In this document: positions 46,386 to 55,520 of the stretch, piece by piece
Layout: every line of letters begins with the position of its first letter
How positions within the stretch are numbered: the first letter of the stretch is position 1
Assembly: GCF_030345795.1 (NCBI RefSeq)
Contig: NZ_JAUALB010000001.1
Span: forward strand, 5,014,001 to 5,078,000
Source: Micromonospora sp. WMMA1363
GTDB taxonomy: Bacteria > Actinomycetota > Actinomycetes > Mycobacteriales > Micromonosporaceae
DNA: 64,000 nucleotides
Direction of reading: 5' to 3'
Notes under the pieces: model-generated
Told to the model about the DNA's origin: nothing
Database searches by the model: none
The model's input: only the letters and a program-made list of their open reading frames with translations
Position numbers and translations under genes: made by a program

Positions 46386-46980
46386 CATGTCGCACCGCCC
46401 GCCGACCCCGAGCGGGCGCGTGACGTCGGCGAAGATCGTTATCGCCGGTGGATTCGGCGTCGGTAAGACGACGCTGGTCGGCTCGGTCTCGGAGATCACG
46501 CCGCTGACCACCGAGGCGATCATGACTTCCGCGGGCGTGGGCGTCGATGACAACCGGCAGGTGCCGGGCAAGACGACGACCACGGTGGCCATGGACTTCG
46601 GTCGTATCTCGATCGACCGTGACCTGATCCTGTACCTGTTCGGTACACCCGGGCAGACCCGGTTCTGGTTCATGTGGGACGAGCTGGTCCGTGGCGCCAT
46701 CGGCGCGGTTGTCCTGGTCGACACCCGCCGGCTCGCCGACTGCTTCGCGGCGATCGACTTCTTCGAGCACCGGCGGCTGCCGTACCTGATCGCGATCAAC
46801 TGCTTCGACGGGTTGCAGTACCACGACCCGCAGGACGTCCGGGACGCACTGGCGATCTCCACCGACGTGCCGGTGGTGGCGTGTGACGCCCGGAACCGGG
46901 AGTCGACCAAGCACGTGCTGATCTCGTTGGTCGAGTACGTGCTCACCATGCGTCGTTCGCGCGCCGTGGCACCGGCCTGA
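46366..46980 (+). CDS. cvnD: Conservon small GTPase (CvnD)
   Basis: 204 aa. P-loop GGFGVGKTTLVGS (about 28-40), switch region GKTTTTVAMDFGRI, G3 GTPGQTRFW and NCF in place of the NKxD motif, the usual pattern for this actinobacterial group. It should cycle between GDP and GTP under CvnB control. The GTG at 46366 overlaps cvnC; an ATG at 46387 after the overlap is an alternative start that removes seven residues. Last gene of the conservon. Confidence 0.93.
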   Translation: MDFAGSDMSHRPPTPSGRVTSAKIVIAGGFGVGKTTLVGSVSEITPLTTEAIMTSAGVGVDDNRQVPGKTTTTVAMDFGRISIDRDLILYLFGTPGQTRFWFMWDELVRGAIGAVVLVDTRRLADCFAAIDFFEHRRLPYLIAINCFDGLQYHDPQDVRDALAISTDVPVVACDARNRESTKHVLISLVEYVLTMRRSRAVAPA

Positions 46981-47192
46981 TCGTGCCCGGGTCGCGCCCG
47001 GTGGTGACTCCGGGCCGTCGCCGGGCGCGTCGTGGCCTGCGGGTACTACGGTGCGGTGCCGGCTGGTCCGCGCAGCGGGACGCCGGGCGCTTCCGCACCG
47101 CGCCGACCGCCGACTACTCCTGACCGTGCCCGGCCCGATGTTCGGGCTTGCCGAGGATGAGACCGCGGCCCCAGCTCCACGGGGCGACGCGC

Positions 47193-47227
47193 ACGACGAG
47201 GCCCCCGGCAGCCGGGGGCCTCGTCGT
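47193..47227. terminator. Bidirectional terminator between cvnD and the IS110-like gene
   Basis: A perfect 17-bp stem: 47193-47209 with 47211-47227, the tip closing on CGGCAGCCG. It lies 44 nt beyond the stop of the convergent minus-strand gene. Nothing else stands out in the 290-bp gap after cvnD. Confidence 0.85.
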
Positions 47228-47270
47228 CAGGAACGGTGCGCGGGCTGGTGCTGCCCCCGCGTGTGAGGAG

Positions 47271-49565
47271 TCAGGACCGGTAGCTCGCGGAGCGGTACTC
47301 GTACTCCCGTTCGTCGTCACGGTCGCCGGTGTCACGGCTGAAGTCCCAGCCCCCGGCGGACTCCCGACCTGGGCGCCCACCCACCGCGAAGCCGCCGATC
47401 TCCTGACCGCGACGCCATCCGCGGAAGTAGCCCGTGGTGTTCTCGGCGAGGCTCGCCGCGTCCCGCACAATCCGCAGTGGACGCTCTTCGTGTAGCGGCG
47501 AACCGGGGACGAGATTGGCCTGCGGCACCCGCTTCGGCAAGCCGGCCGACGTCTCGGTGCCGACCGCGGGCTGGGCTGCCTGCTCCGCCGCCTGCCAGCC
47601 GCTGTCCGCGGTGGAGGACCAGCTCAGGTCGGTGCTGTCGTCGTGACCCACGAACCAGGCCGACTTCGCCTGGGCGAAGATCAGCAGGTCGCCGTCCCCG
47701 TCGTCGGCGACCGGTGGGAGCCGGTGCGCGACCGGCTGCGGTTGGTGTTCGGCAGCGGGAGGTCCCGCGCGCAGGCCCTGCCGGCCGCCGCGGGCATCCT
47801 CCCGATCGACGAGTCGCAGCGGCGGCGTCTCCAGGTCCGGATCGGTGCCGTCGCGCAACGCACGGTCGGCCAGCGGTGGCGGCTCGACCAGGCGCAGCAT
47901 CGGCGGCTCCTGCGGCAGGTCGTCCGCGAGCCAGGGCGGCGTGACCCGGCGCTCGTTTCCGGGGTCGGTAGGGGCGTCAACCCCCCGACCGCCGTACGAG
48001 CCGACCACCGGGTTACGCGCCGAACTGTCGGCCGGGTCTTCCAGGTTGTTGATCAGGGGCCAGTTTGCCCGGGAGCCCGGGGCGGTCGGCTCCTCGCTGG
48101 GACGCGGGGTGGGGACGGGCATGCTGAGATCTGTGGCGCTGGGGCCGGCGGCAGGAGCCGGGGACCCGGTCGTGTTCTTGGGGCGGGGCGGGATCATCGT
48201 GCGCTGCCGTTCCGCGCGAGCGCTGTTGATCGCTGCCGTGGTCAGCGTCGGACGGAAGGGCTCGCCGGCCTCGGCTGGGGGAACCGCCCCACGTTGCGTT
48301 GGCGCGATGGGCGTGATGCCGGGCGGCGGGGGCGGCGGTGCCGAGATCGGGCGGTTCGTCGGGCCGTCGATCCGACTCGGTGTAGCCGCTGGACGGGCCG
48401 GCGGCGCGGAGACGGGTGGGCCGGCCAGCGCTGCGGGCGTGACCGGTGGTGGGGCGACCGGGGGCGGTGCCACCGGTGCCGGCGCGACCGGGGGCGGACC
48501 GAGTGGGCGGGGAGACGGCGGTGGCGTGGCGCCGGCAACCGGCTCCGGGCGGGCCCGCCGGGCGCCGGGCGCCGCTTGGGCGGGCTCCGCGGAGCGGACC
48601 GAACGCAGGTTGGTGCCGGTCGTGGCGCCGGACAGGTCGCCGACCGCGTCGCCGCGCCGGGCGGCCGCTCGGCGGCCGGGCCCTGGGGTGCCCACTCGGT
48701 CGTCAAGCGCGCCGACCAGCGCGTCACAACCGGCGTCGCAGGCCCGCACGGAGGCGACGGCTTGGCGAATCGTCTCGGACACCGCCGAGGTGAGGACCCG
48801 GTTGACCGTCGCCCGGCGGGGCGTCTCGGAGACGGCCAGCCGCAAACTGGTCACGGCGGCCCCGACCTCGTCGGCGTCGGCGACGCCGCCAGCGGTGAGG
48901 CTCGCCGCGGCGCGTTCGGCGGCGTCGTCCCGGTCCGAGCCCACGCCGCCCAGCATGCCGGGCTCGGGAAGGGCGTCCAGGACCGCCAGTGCGACGGGCT
49001 CGGCCGGATCGGGGTACGCGCGCAGCGCGGCCGGGTACAGCTCGCGTAGCACCTCACGCAGGGCCACCGCAGCCGAGTGCCGGCCGTTGGCGAGCGCCGC
49101 GTGCGCGGCGAGCACCTGCTTGTAGCCCGCGAGATCCCGGGGGGCGGGCAGCGTGACGGCCGAGAGCGCCCCTGCCTGCAGGGCGCGCGCCAGGCCGACG
49201 GCCCGACGCTCCGCTGGTGGTGACTGCATCTCCTCCAGGGAGTCGTCGTCGGCGAACCGCTCAGCGAAGTCGTCCACCGAGTCGTCGTCGGCGATCGCCA
49301 GCGGCCGACCGGCGGCGCTGAGTAGCGAGGTGATCGTGTGGTCGTCGCTGTCGGCGGCGATCGCCGCACCGCTCGGCCCGCCCGACCGGTCCACGAGCAG
49401 TGTGACCAGCTGGGCGTAGCCAGCGGGGTCGTCGCTGATCTCGCGGACATGCAGCAGACGGCCTGCGTCGTCGACCACAGCGGACGTCAGCGCCGATCCG
49501 GCCGAAGTCGGTCGGCCGGCCGGATCCGCCGAGGCCAGACCGCAGTACACGCGCACGAGCGCCAC
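47271..49565 (-). CDS. IS110-transposase-like N-terminus fused to a proline-rich region and a CvnA-like tail
   Basis: 764 aa. Residues 1-190 follow the order of an IS110 transposase: an RVYCGLASAD strand, DDAGRLLHVREI, IAADSDD, then the helical AHAALANGRHSAAVALREVL-ELYPAAL block and DALPEP. Its first Asp and the later DxxD are not conserved, so catalysis is unlikely. About 290-600 is low-complexity Pro/Ala. The C-terminus has LLIFAQAKSAWF (about 628) and AGLPKRVPQANLVPG (about 675), matching the cvnA tail in order and spacing. No inverted repeats suggest a mobile element. Start: GTG 49565 after GGGAGGAGG. Function unknown; a link to CvnA partners is inferred. Confidence 0.7.
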   Translation of the reverse strand: MALVRVYCGLASADPAGRPTSAGSALTSAVVDDAGRLLHVREISDDPAGYAQLVTLLVDRSGGPSGAAIAADSDDHTITSLLSAAGRPLAIADDDSVDDFAERFADDDSLEEMQSPPAERRAVGLARALQAGALSAVTLPAPRDLAGYKQVLAAHAALANGRHSAAVALREVLRELYPAALRAYPDPAEPVALAVLDALPEPGMLGGVGSDRDDAAERAAASLTAGGVADADEVGAAVTSLRLAVSETPRRATVNRVLTSAVSETIRQAVASVRACDAGCDALVGALDDRVGTPGPGRRAAARRGDAVGDLSGATTGTNLRSVRSAEPAQAAPGARRARPEPVAGATPPPSPRPLGPPPVAPAPVAPPPVAPPPVTPAALAGPPVSAPPARPAATPSRIDGPTNRPISAPPPPPPGITPIAPTQRGAVPPAEAGEPFRPTLTTAAINSARAERQRTMIPPRPKNTTGSPAPAAGPSATDLSMPVPTPRPSEEPTAPGSRANWPLINNLEDPADSSARNPVVGSYGGRGVDAPTDPGNERRVTPPWLADDLPQEPPMLRLVEPPPLADRALRDGTDPDLETPPLRLVDREDARGGRQGLRAGPPAAEHQPQPVAHRLPPVADDGDGDLLIFAQAKSAWFVGHDDSTDLSWSSTADSGWQAAEQAAQPAVGTETSAGLPKRVPQANLVPGSPLHEERPLRIVRDAASLAENTTGYFRGWRRGQEIGGFAVGGRPGRESAGGWDFSRDTGDRDDEREYEYRSASYRS

Positions 49566-49629
49566 GGCGTCGTCCTCCTCCCGGGACACAGATCTTTCTC
49601 TGCCAGAGACTGATGCTCCCTGGTAAGGA

Positions 49630-50532
49630 TCAGTCGCGCCAGTCCACGACGGCAGAGATCTTGCCGACAATGGTGCGCCAACCCAAACTTGCGGTTTGTG
49701 CCCCGATTCTCTTCAATCTGCGCCGGCCGAGGAATCCGCCGATCCCCCCGTTGACCGAGGCCCGCAGTGCCTCGTCCAGATCGTCGAGACTGGACCCCGC
49801 GGAGAGCATGTCCAGCACGGCGGGTAGCTGCAGCGCGTACGAGATGTCACGGGCGACCTCGCCGGCCTCGATGAGCAGTGTGGAGTCCCAGGCGTCGTGC
49901 CCGCCGCGCAGATTCTCCACGACCAGGTCGAGCTCGTAGACGTCTTGGTCGAGTGGTGCAATGTCGGCCGGTTCCAGCCGTTCGGACAGTTCGTTCCAGC
50001 TGTCCAGTTGAGCCAGGTCGTTGGGTGCACCGGACCGGACGAAAGTGACCAGGGACTCGGGGGTCTTGAAGAGCAGCAGCCGGCCCTTGTGGCTGAGGAA
50101 GACCGGCACCTCCTCGTCGCCGGTGTCCTCCTCGGCGGCCGCTGAGTCCTCGTCCGCGTCGGCTTTCGCCCCGTCCTTCGTGTCGCGGCCCGCCTCCTCG
50201 TCGCTCTCGGCGAAATCCTGCGCGACCTCTTCGTCGAGGATGACGACGGCCTCGTCGTCATCCTCCTCCTCGGCCACGACCTGGCGCCGAGCGAGGAAGG
50301 GGTCGTCCTGGTCCCGCTCCTCGACGTCGGTCGGGGTAAGCTCCCGGGCCGGCCGGTATGCCCGCAGCGTGTAGCCGGTGCCGGCGGGCAGGGCGATCTC
50401 CACCGGGTCGATCCGCAGTTCCTCCCAGAGCGCGCGGGTCGCCCCGGCGGACGCGGATGCGGTGCCGGACTCGGCCGGGCCGTCGAGCTCGGGCTCGTCG
50501 GCGTCGGGCCGGTGAGGTGACTGGCGGGCCAC
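49630..50532 (-). CDS. Actinobacterial protein of unknown function with a long acidic stretch
   Basis: 300 aa. A folded N-terminal piece (LWEELRIDPVEIALPAGTGY, about 36-55) leads to a strongly acidic linker (about 85-140, with runs of Asp/Glu), then VPVFLSHKGRLLLFKTPESL and a helical C-terminal domain (about 165-265). Basic residues (GRRRLKRIG) close the protein. The GTG at 50532 follows GGAGGT by 5 nt. It lies 64 nt upstream of the IS110-like gene on the same strand, so they may be cotranscribed. I assign no function. Confidence 0.75.
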   Translation of the reverse strand: MARQSPHRPDADEPELDGPAESGTASASAGATRALWEELRIDPVEIALPAGTGYTLRAYRPARELTPTDVEERDQDDPFLARRQVVAEEEDDDEAVVILDEEVAQDFAESDEEAGRDTKDGAKADADEDSAAAEEDTGDEEVPVFLSHKGRLLLFKTPESLVTFVRSGAPNDLAQLDSWNELSERLEPADIAPLDQDVYELDLVVENLRGGHDAWDSTLLIEAGEVARDISYALQLPAVLDMLSAGSSLDDLDEALRASVNGGIGGFLGRRRLKRIGAQTASLGWRTIVGKISAVVDWRD

Positions 50533-50661
50533 GCTGACCTCCGTGTGCTCGGGCTGCTTACCCGCCGGACGCCTCCGGCGAGTGACTACGCGCACATACC
50601 CTAGTGGGCGACCCGGGGGTGACGATGCCCGCACCCCGGTGGCGGACCGGCCGGCTGACAA

Positions 50662-50674
50662 GTAGCGTTGCTAC
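50662..50674. promoter_or_regulatory. Palindrome overlapping the PadR promoter
   Basis: GTAGC-GTT-GCTAC covers the -10 hexamer TAGCGT (50663-50668), which ends 8 nt before the padR ATG. This is where an autorepressor would bind. Confidence 0.5.
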
Positions 50675-50676
50675 GT

Positions 50677-51018
50677 ATGAAGGCCCAGGCGCTGCACGGA
50701 CACCTCGACGCACTGCTGCTGGCGGTGCTGGAACAGGGGCCACTGCACGGCTACGCCGTCATCGAGGCGCTCCGCGCGCGCAGTGACGGCCAGCTCGACC
50801 TGCCGACCGGCACCATCTATCCGGCCCTGCGAAGGCTGGAGCGGGCCGGTTACGTGGCAAGCACCTGGAGCACCGTCAACGGCCGGGAGCGGCGGACGTA
50901 CCAGCTCACCGACGCAGGCCGCGGTGCCCTGGCCGGCGAGCGGTCCGGGTGGCGGCAGTTCAGCAGGACCGTCGGGCGGTTCCTCGACGCCGACGTGCCG
51001 CCGACCGCGCCGGCCTGA
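50677..51018 (+). CDS. PadR-family transcriptional regulator
   Basis: 113 aa, the short PadR-s2 type. The winged helix covers about 1-80: ALHGHLDALLLAVLEQGPLH, GYAVIEALRARS, LPTGTIYPALRRLERAGYV and RRTYQLTDAGRGAL. The ATG at 50677 is leaderless or nearly so. Its tail faces the HAAS-domain gene; PadR and HAAS genes often act together in an anti-sigma-like or membrane-stress circuit, though they are usually cotranscribed rather than convergent. Confidence 0.9.
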   Translation: MKAQALHGHLDALLLAVLEQGPLHGYAVIEALRARSDGQLDLPTGTIYPALRRLERAGYVASTWSTVNGRERRTYQLTDAGRGALAGERSGWRQFSRTVGRFLDADVPPTAPA

Positions 51019-51076
51019 TCACCGCCGCCGGGGGCCGTGTCCCCGGCCGTCGCACCCGGTGGCCACTCGGGACCCG

Positions 51077-51733
51077 TCAACGAACGGCGTGTACCCAGCT
51101 TCGGGCGGCACGACCCAGCCAGAGGAAACCGACCCCCACCAGGACCGCGCCGATGATCATCGGTGGCCAGGTCAGCGCGCCGTCCCAGAGCCCCACCGAC
51201 CAGCCGAAGAGGGCTGAGCCGGTGAGCGCGCCCAGGGCGGGCAGCACGGCCAGGCCGGCACCGACCAACCGGTGAAGCACCGGACTGTGCCGGCTCGCCC
51301 CGGCCACCAGGACGCCGAGGCCGCCGAGCACGGCGGCGAACAACCAGAGCCAGTCGATGGATGCCGCGAGGAGCAGATAGCCCGCCGGAGGGCGGGGGCC
51401 GTCGCTCCAGCTCGCGCCGCGCCAGGTGAGGTCGCCGGCGGCGATGCTGGCAGCGGCCACCGCCAACACCCGCCAGGACAGCCCGCGCAGCGCACCCACC
51501 GCCAGCTCGGCCTGATAGGCCGGGGCGAGCTGCGCCGGTGTGCCGAACTCGGCCACCGCCCGGCGGTGGGCCTCCGCCGTCGACAGCCCACCCTCTCGGT
51601 ACGCCTCGACGGCGTCCAACAGCCCGTGCCGCGCCTCGGTCAAGAGGTCGGCCTTCAGCCCGCTCGGCCCGCGTAGCTGCTCGCCCAGCGCCCGCAGCCG
51701 CTCCTCCACCAGCAGATCATCGCCGCCCCGCAT
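51077..51733 (-). CDS. HAAS-domain membrane protein
   Basis: 218 aa. The N-terminal helical domain (LLVEERLRALGEQLRGPSGL, about 6-25; EAYREGGLSTAEAHRRAVAE, about 45-64) matches the HAAS/permease-associated pattern that often accompanies PadR regulators. Four membrane helices follow (about 85-105, 115-140, 155-180 and 185-205). The ATG at 51733 begins that pattern; the frame is open for 66 codons more without coding character. Convergent with padR, 58 bp apart. Confidence 0.8.
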   Translation of the reverse strand: MRGGDDLLVEERLRALGEQLRGPSGLKADLLTEARHGLLDAVEAYREGGLSTAEAHRRAVAEFGTPAQLAPAYQAELAVGALRGLSWRVLAVAAASIAAGDLTWRGASWSDGPRPPAGYLLLAASIDWLWLFAAVLGGLGVLVAGASRHSPVLHRLVGAGLAVLPALGALTGSALFGWSVGLWDGALTWPPMIIGAVLVGVGFLWLGRAARSWVHAVR

Positions 51734-51858
51734 GGCAACCACCCTGCCACGCCCGTCGGTTCGATGCCGTCCGGGACATCCCTGGGCCGACCCGGATCCA
51801 CCGGTTTCAACGCCGATCACGGGACGGCGGCGCGTCGCCCCGACCAACCGGTCCACGG

Positions 51859-53658
51859 TCAGAAGACAGGCCCGAGGGCCAGGTAGCCACGCTCGGCGGC
51901 CTCCTGGAGGAGCCACTGGTCCCGGTACCACCCCGGCGTGTCGATCAGGTCGGCGTGCCGGCCACGCTGGACCACCCGGCCGGAGTCGAGTACGACGATC
52001 TCGTCGAACCCGTCCAGGCCGCGCAGCCGGTGGCTGATCAGCAGCACGGAGTGCTGATCGGTGACGGCCAGGACGGAACCGAGCACGGTGTCCGCCGCGG
52101 TCGGGTCGAGCCCCTCGGTCGGTTCGTCGAGCACCAGCACCGCCGGCCGGGCGAGCAGCGCCCGCGCCAGGGCGAGCCGCTGTCGCTGGCCGCCGGAGAG
52201 CTGCCCGCCCTCCTCACCCACCACGGTGTCCCAACCCTCGGGCTGCTCGCGTACCCAGTCGCGCAGCCCCGCGGTGACGGTGGCCGCGACCAACTCGTCT
52301 TCGCCCGCGCCGGGCCGCCCGATCAGGAGGTTCTCCCGGACGGTGGCGTGGAAGACGTGCGCCTCGGCGAGCAGCCCCCCGACGAGTCGGGGCAGGATGT
52401 CGGCCGGGTACCCGGACAGGTCCCGTCCGGCTAGGAGAACCCGGCCGGACGTGGGTCGGACCGCGCCGGTCAGGACGGCGGCCAGCGTGCTCTTGCCCGC
52501 GCCGCTCGGCCCGACCACGGCGACCCGGCGCCCGGGCGGCAGGTCCAGGCGGAACCGGTCGAGGGCGGGATCGGCGCCGGCCCGGTACCGCACGGTCACG
52601 TCCTCGAACCGCATGGCGGCGGTCGCCGGCGGTGCGGCCTCGGCGGGGTGGGCCGGCACCGGCTCCCCGGCGGGGAGAGCTGCGGTCGACGGGACGCTTC
52701 CGGCCGCCGGCGTAGGGCCGGTGACCTCGTTCAGCAGGGCGGCCACCCGGGCCAGGCCAGCGCGCAGTCCGGTCCAGTGCCGGGCGGCGCCGACCAACGC
52801 CAGCGCGATCTCGACCGCGGCGAGTGTGAAGACCGCCAGCACGCCGACCAGCACCCCGTCCACGCCGGTGCCCAGGGCAACCAGCACGACCGCCGCAGCG
52901 GTCAGCCCCGCCACCAGTACGCCCGCCGCGTCGACTGCGAACCCGGTTGCGGCCAGCCGCCGTTCGAGCCGGGCCAGCCGCCGCGCGCGGTCAGCGGCCG
53001 TGGTCAGGGCCTGCCCGGTGGCGCCGAAGGCGGCGAGGTCGGCGGCGCCGTGGGTGAGGTCGACCGCGTCGGCGGCCAGCGCCCCACGCAGCGGAGCCAG
53101 TTCGGCGGCGGCGTGTCGGGTGAGCGCGGTGGCCAGGGCCGGCAGCGCGCCGCCGGCGAGCAGCAGGCCGGCGGCGAGCGCCCCGGCGGCGGCCGGTGAG
53201 ACAAGCGCCGCGGTACCGACGGCGACCACGCTCACCAGCCCCGCGGCGGCAGCCGGTACGAGTACCCGCAGCAGCAGGTCCTGGACCGCCTCCACGTCGG
53301 AGACCAGCCGGCTCAACGTGTCACCGGTGCGCTGACCCGCGCCGTCCCGGCGGGCGGCCAGGGCGGCGAAGACCCGGGCCCGGACGTCGGTGACCAGCCG
53401 CAGCACCGCGTCGTGCCCGGCCAGGCGTTCGGTGTAGCGGAACACACCACGCCCGATCGCGAGCGCGCGGACGGCGACGATCGCGACGGTCAGGCGGTCC
53501 AGTGGCGGACGCCCGGCGGCGCTCATCAGCAGCCACGTCGCCGTGGCCATCAGGGCTAGGCCGGCGAACTCGGTGGCGGCGGCGAGCAGGCCCGCACCGA
53601 GCAGCCGGTTCAGGTACGGGCGGGCCAACCGCAGCACGGTCCGCTCGGGCGCACTCAC
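51859..53658 (-). CDS. cydC: Heterodimeric ABC exporter subunit CydC
   Basis: 599 aa: six membrane segments (about 15-300), then an ATPase domain with GPSGAGKST (about 408-416), LSGGQRQRLALARALL and VLDEPTEGLDP. The N-terminal AGRPPLDRLTVAIVAVRALA and RGVFRYTERLAGHDAVLR blocks are CydC-like. CydDC exports cysteine and glutathione and is needed to assemble cytochrome bd. The GTG at 53658 overlaps the cydD stop. No cydA or cydB lies in the window. Confidence 0.9.
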   Translation of the reverse strand: MSAPERTVLRLARPYLNRLLGAGLLAAATEFAGLALMATATWLLMSAAGRPPLDRLTVAIVAVRALAIGRGVFRYTERLAGHDAVLRLVTDVRARVFAALAARRDGAGQRTGDTLSRLVSDVEAVQDLLLRVLVPAAAAGLVSVVAVGTAALVSPAAAGALAAGLLLAGGALPALATALTRHAAAELAPLRGALAADAVDLTHGAADLAAFGATGQALTTAADRARRLARLERRLAATGFAVDAAGVLVAGLTAAAVVLVALGTGVDGVLVGVLAVFTLAAVEIALALVGAARHWTGLRAGLARVAALLNEVTGPTPAAGSVPSTAALPAGEPVPAHPAEAAPPATAAMRFEDVTVRYRAGADPALDRFRLDLPPGRRVAVVGPSGAGKSTLAAVLTGAVRPTSGRVLLAGRDLSGYPADILPRLVGGLLAEAHVFHATVRENLLIGRPGAGEDELVAATVTAGLRDWVREQPEGWDTVVGEEGGQLSGGQRQRLALARALLARPAVLVLDEPTEGLDPTAADTVLGSVLAVTDQHSVLLISHRLRGLDGFDEIVVLDSGRVVQRGRHADLIDTPGWYRDQWLLQEAAERGYLALGPVF

Positions 53659-55331
53659 GAGGCCGCCTTTTCCGCGGGGGCCGGGGTGAGTTCGGTGACC
53701 CGCCCGTCGGCGATCCGCAGGATGCGGTCGGCGTCGGCGAGCAGCGCGGGTCGGTGGGCGACCAGCACCGCCGTCCGGCCGGCCACCAGGGCGCGGGTGG
53801 CGTCGAGGACGGCCGCCTCGCTGGCCGAGTCCAGTCGGGCGGTCGGTTCGTCGAGCAGCACCACCGGTGCGTCCCGCAGGAACGCGCGGGCCAGCGCCAC
53901 CCGTTGCCGCTGGCCGCTGGAGAGGCCGTGCCCGCGCTCGCCCAGGACGGTGGCCAGCCCGTCGGGCAGTGCGCCGACGACCTCGTCGAGCGCGGCGCCG
54001 CGGATCGCCCTGGCCAGCGCGTCGTCCGGGACGTCGGGGGAGCCGAGGCGGATGTTGTCGGCCAGCGAGGCGGCGAAGAGATGGGCCCGCTGCGGCACCC
54101 ACGCGACCTGCCGGCGCCAGGCGTCCAGGTCGGCGTCGGCCAGGTCCACCCCGTCCACCGTGACCCGGCCTCCGGTCGGCGTGACGAAGCCGAGCAGCAG
54201 GTTCAACAGGGTGCTCTTGCCGGCGCCGCTCGGCCCGACGACGGCGACCCGTTCGCCCGGCCGGATGGTCAGCGTGACGTCACGCAGGGCGACCGTGCGG
54301 TCGTAGGCGACGGTCACCCCGTCGAAGCGGATTTCTCCGTGGCCGTCCGGCACGGCCGCTCCCGGACGGCGGGCGGCGGCAGGAACCGCGGCGGACAGCG
54401 TGAGTGCCTCGTCCAGTGCGGTGAGCCCCTCCATGCTGGCGTGGAAGCGGCTGCCGGCCGCGCGTAGCGGCAGGTAGGCCTCGGGAGTGAGCAGCAACAC
54501 CAGCAGTGCCGTCTTCAGGGCCAGTCCGCCGCCGAGTAACCGGACGCCCACCGGCACCGCGACCAGCGCCACCGAGAGGGTGGCGACCAGCTCCAGCACC
54601 AGGGCGGAGAGGAACGCGATGCGCAGCGTCTTCATGGTCGCCACCCGGTGCCCGTCGGCCATCCGCCGGACCACGTCGGTCTGCGCCCGCGCCTGCCCGA
54701 AGGCCCGCAGGGTGGGCAGCCCGGCCACCATGTCCAGGAAATGCCCGCCAAGCAGCGACAGCCGTCGCCACTGCCGTTCGGTCGCCGCCTGCGCCTGCCA
54801 GCCGAGCAGCGCACCGAAGATCGGGATGAGTGGCACCGTGGCCGCGATGATGAGGGCCGAAGTCCAGTCGGCGACGAAGACCTGGGCCAGCACCGCCAGT
54901 GGCACCGTCACGCTCAGCACGAGCTGGGGCAGGTAGCCGGTGAAGTAGGCGTCCAACGCGTCCAGGCCCCGGCCGGCGAGGGTGGCGAGCTGCCCGGCCC
55001 GCTGCCCGGCGACCCAGCTCGGGCCGTGCCGGCCGACCGCGTCGAGCAGCTCGATCCGCAGCGCCGCCTTGACAGTTGCCGCGACCCGCGCTGACACGGT
55101 GCCCTGCGCCCAGACCAGCAGCGACCGAGCGGCCACCGTTGCGACGAACCCGGCGAGGGCCGGTCGGTCCAGCCGCCCCTCGAACGCGGTGGCGAGCAGA
55201 GCGGCGAGTGCCGTTGCCTGGGCCAGCACCAGACCCGCGGCGAGCACGCCGAGAAGCGCGAGCACGGCGATGTCGCGCCGGGCCGCGGGGACCCGACGCA
55301 GCAGACGCGGGTCGAAGGGACGGCGGTTCAC
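53655..55331 (-). CDS. cydD: Heterodimeric ABC exporter subunit CydD
   Basis: 558 aa: membrane domain (about 20-310) with FLDMVAGLPTLRAFGQA and LTPEAYLPLRAAGSRFH, which are CydD hallmarks, and an ATPase domain with GPSGAGKSTLL (about 370), LSSGQRQRVALARAFL and LLDEPTARLD. The GTG at 55331 is followed by NRRPFDPRLLRRVP, the usual beginning; the frame is open another 39 codons upstream without similar character. Translationally coupled to cydC. As the membrane and redox balance exporter it normally sits beside cydAB, so its partners are encoded elsewhere. Confidence 0.9.
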   Translation of the reverse strand: MNRRPFDPRLLRRVPAARRDIAVLALLGVLAAGLVLAQATALAALLATAFEGRLDRPALAGFVATVAARSLLVWAQGTVSARVAATVKAALRIELLDAVGRHGPSWVAGQRAGQLATLAGRGLDALDAYFTGYLPQLVLSVTVPLAVLAQVFVADWTSALIIAATVPLIPIFGALLGWQAQAATERQWRRLSLLGGHFLDMVAGLPTLRAFGQARAQTDVVRRMADGHRVATMKTLRIAFLSALVLELVATLSVALVAVPVGVRLLGGGLALKTALLVLLLTPEAYLPLRAAGSRFHASMEGLTALDEALTLSAAVPAAARRPGAAVPDGHGEIRFDGVTVAYDRTVALRDVTLTIRPGERVAVVGPSGAGKSTLLNLLLGFVTPTGGRVTVDGVDLADADLDAWRRQVAWVPQRAHLFAASLADNIRLGSPDVPDDALARAIRGAALDEVVGALPDGLATVLGERGHGLSSGQRQRVALARAFLRDAPVVLLDEPTARLDSASEAAVLDATRALVAGRTAVLVAHRPALLADADRILRIADGRVTELTPAPAEKAAS

Positions 55332-55520
55332 CGGTACACCGGTGCCCTGCCGTCGGTCCGTCCCCGGAACACCCACCAACGCATCGCCTGAAAGCCTAGT
55401 AGGGCCGGCAGCGGCGGTTCCGGCCCGGCCGGCCGCGCAGCCGCACACCGACGGTTGGCGGGCAGCGGCCCCGCGTGCGCCGGGAGGCCACTGCCGCCCA
55501 GCTCGCGCGTGGGCACCGGC

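Noticed and set aside
47271..49565. Active IS110 insertion sequence
   Set aside because: The acidic catalytic pattern is missing, there is a long unrelated C-terminus and no second element feature. It is treated as a resident gene.
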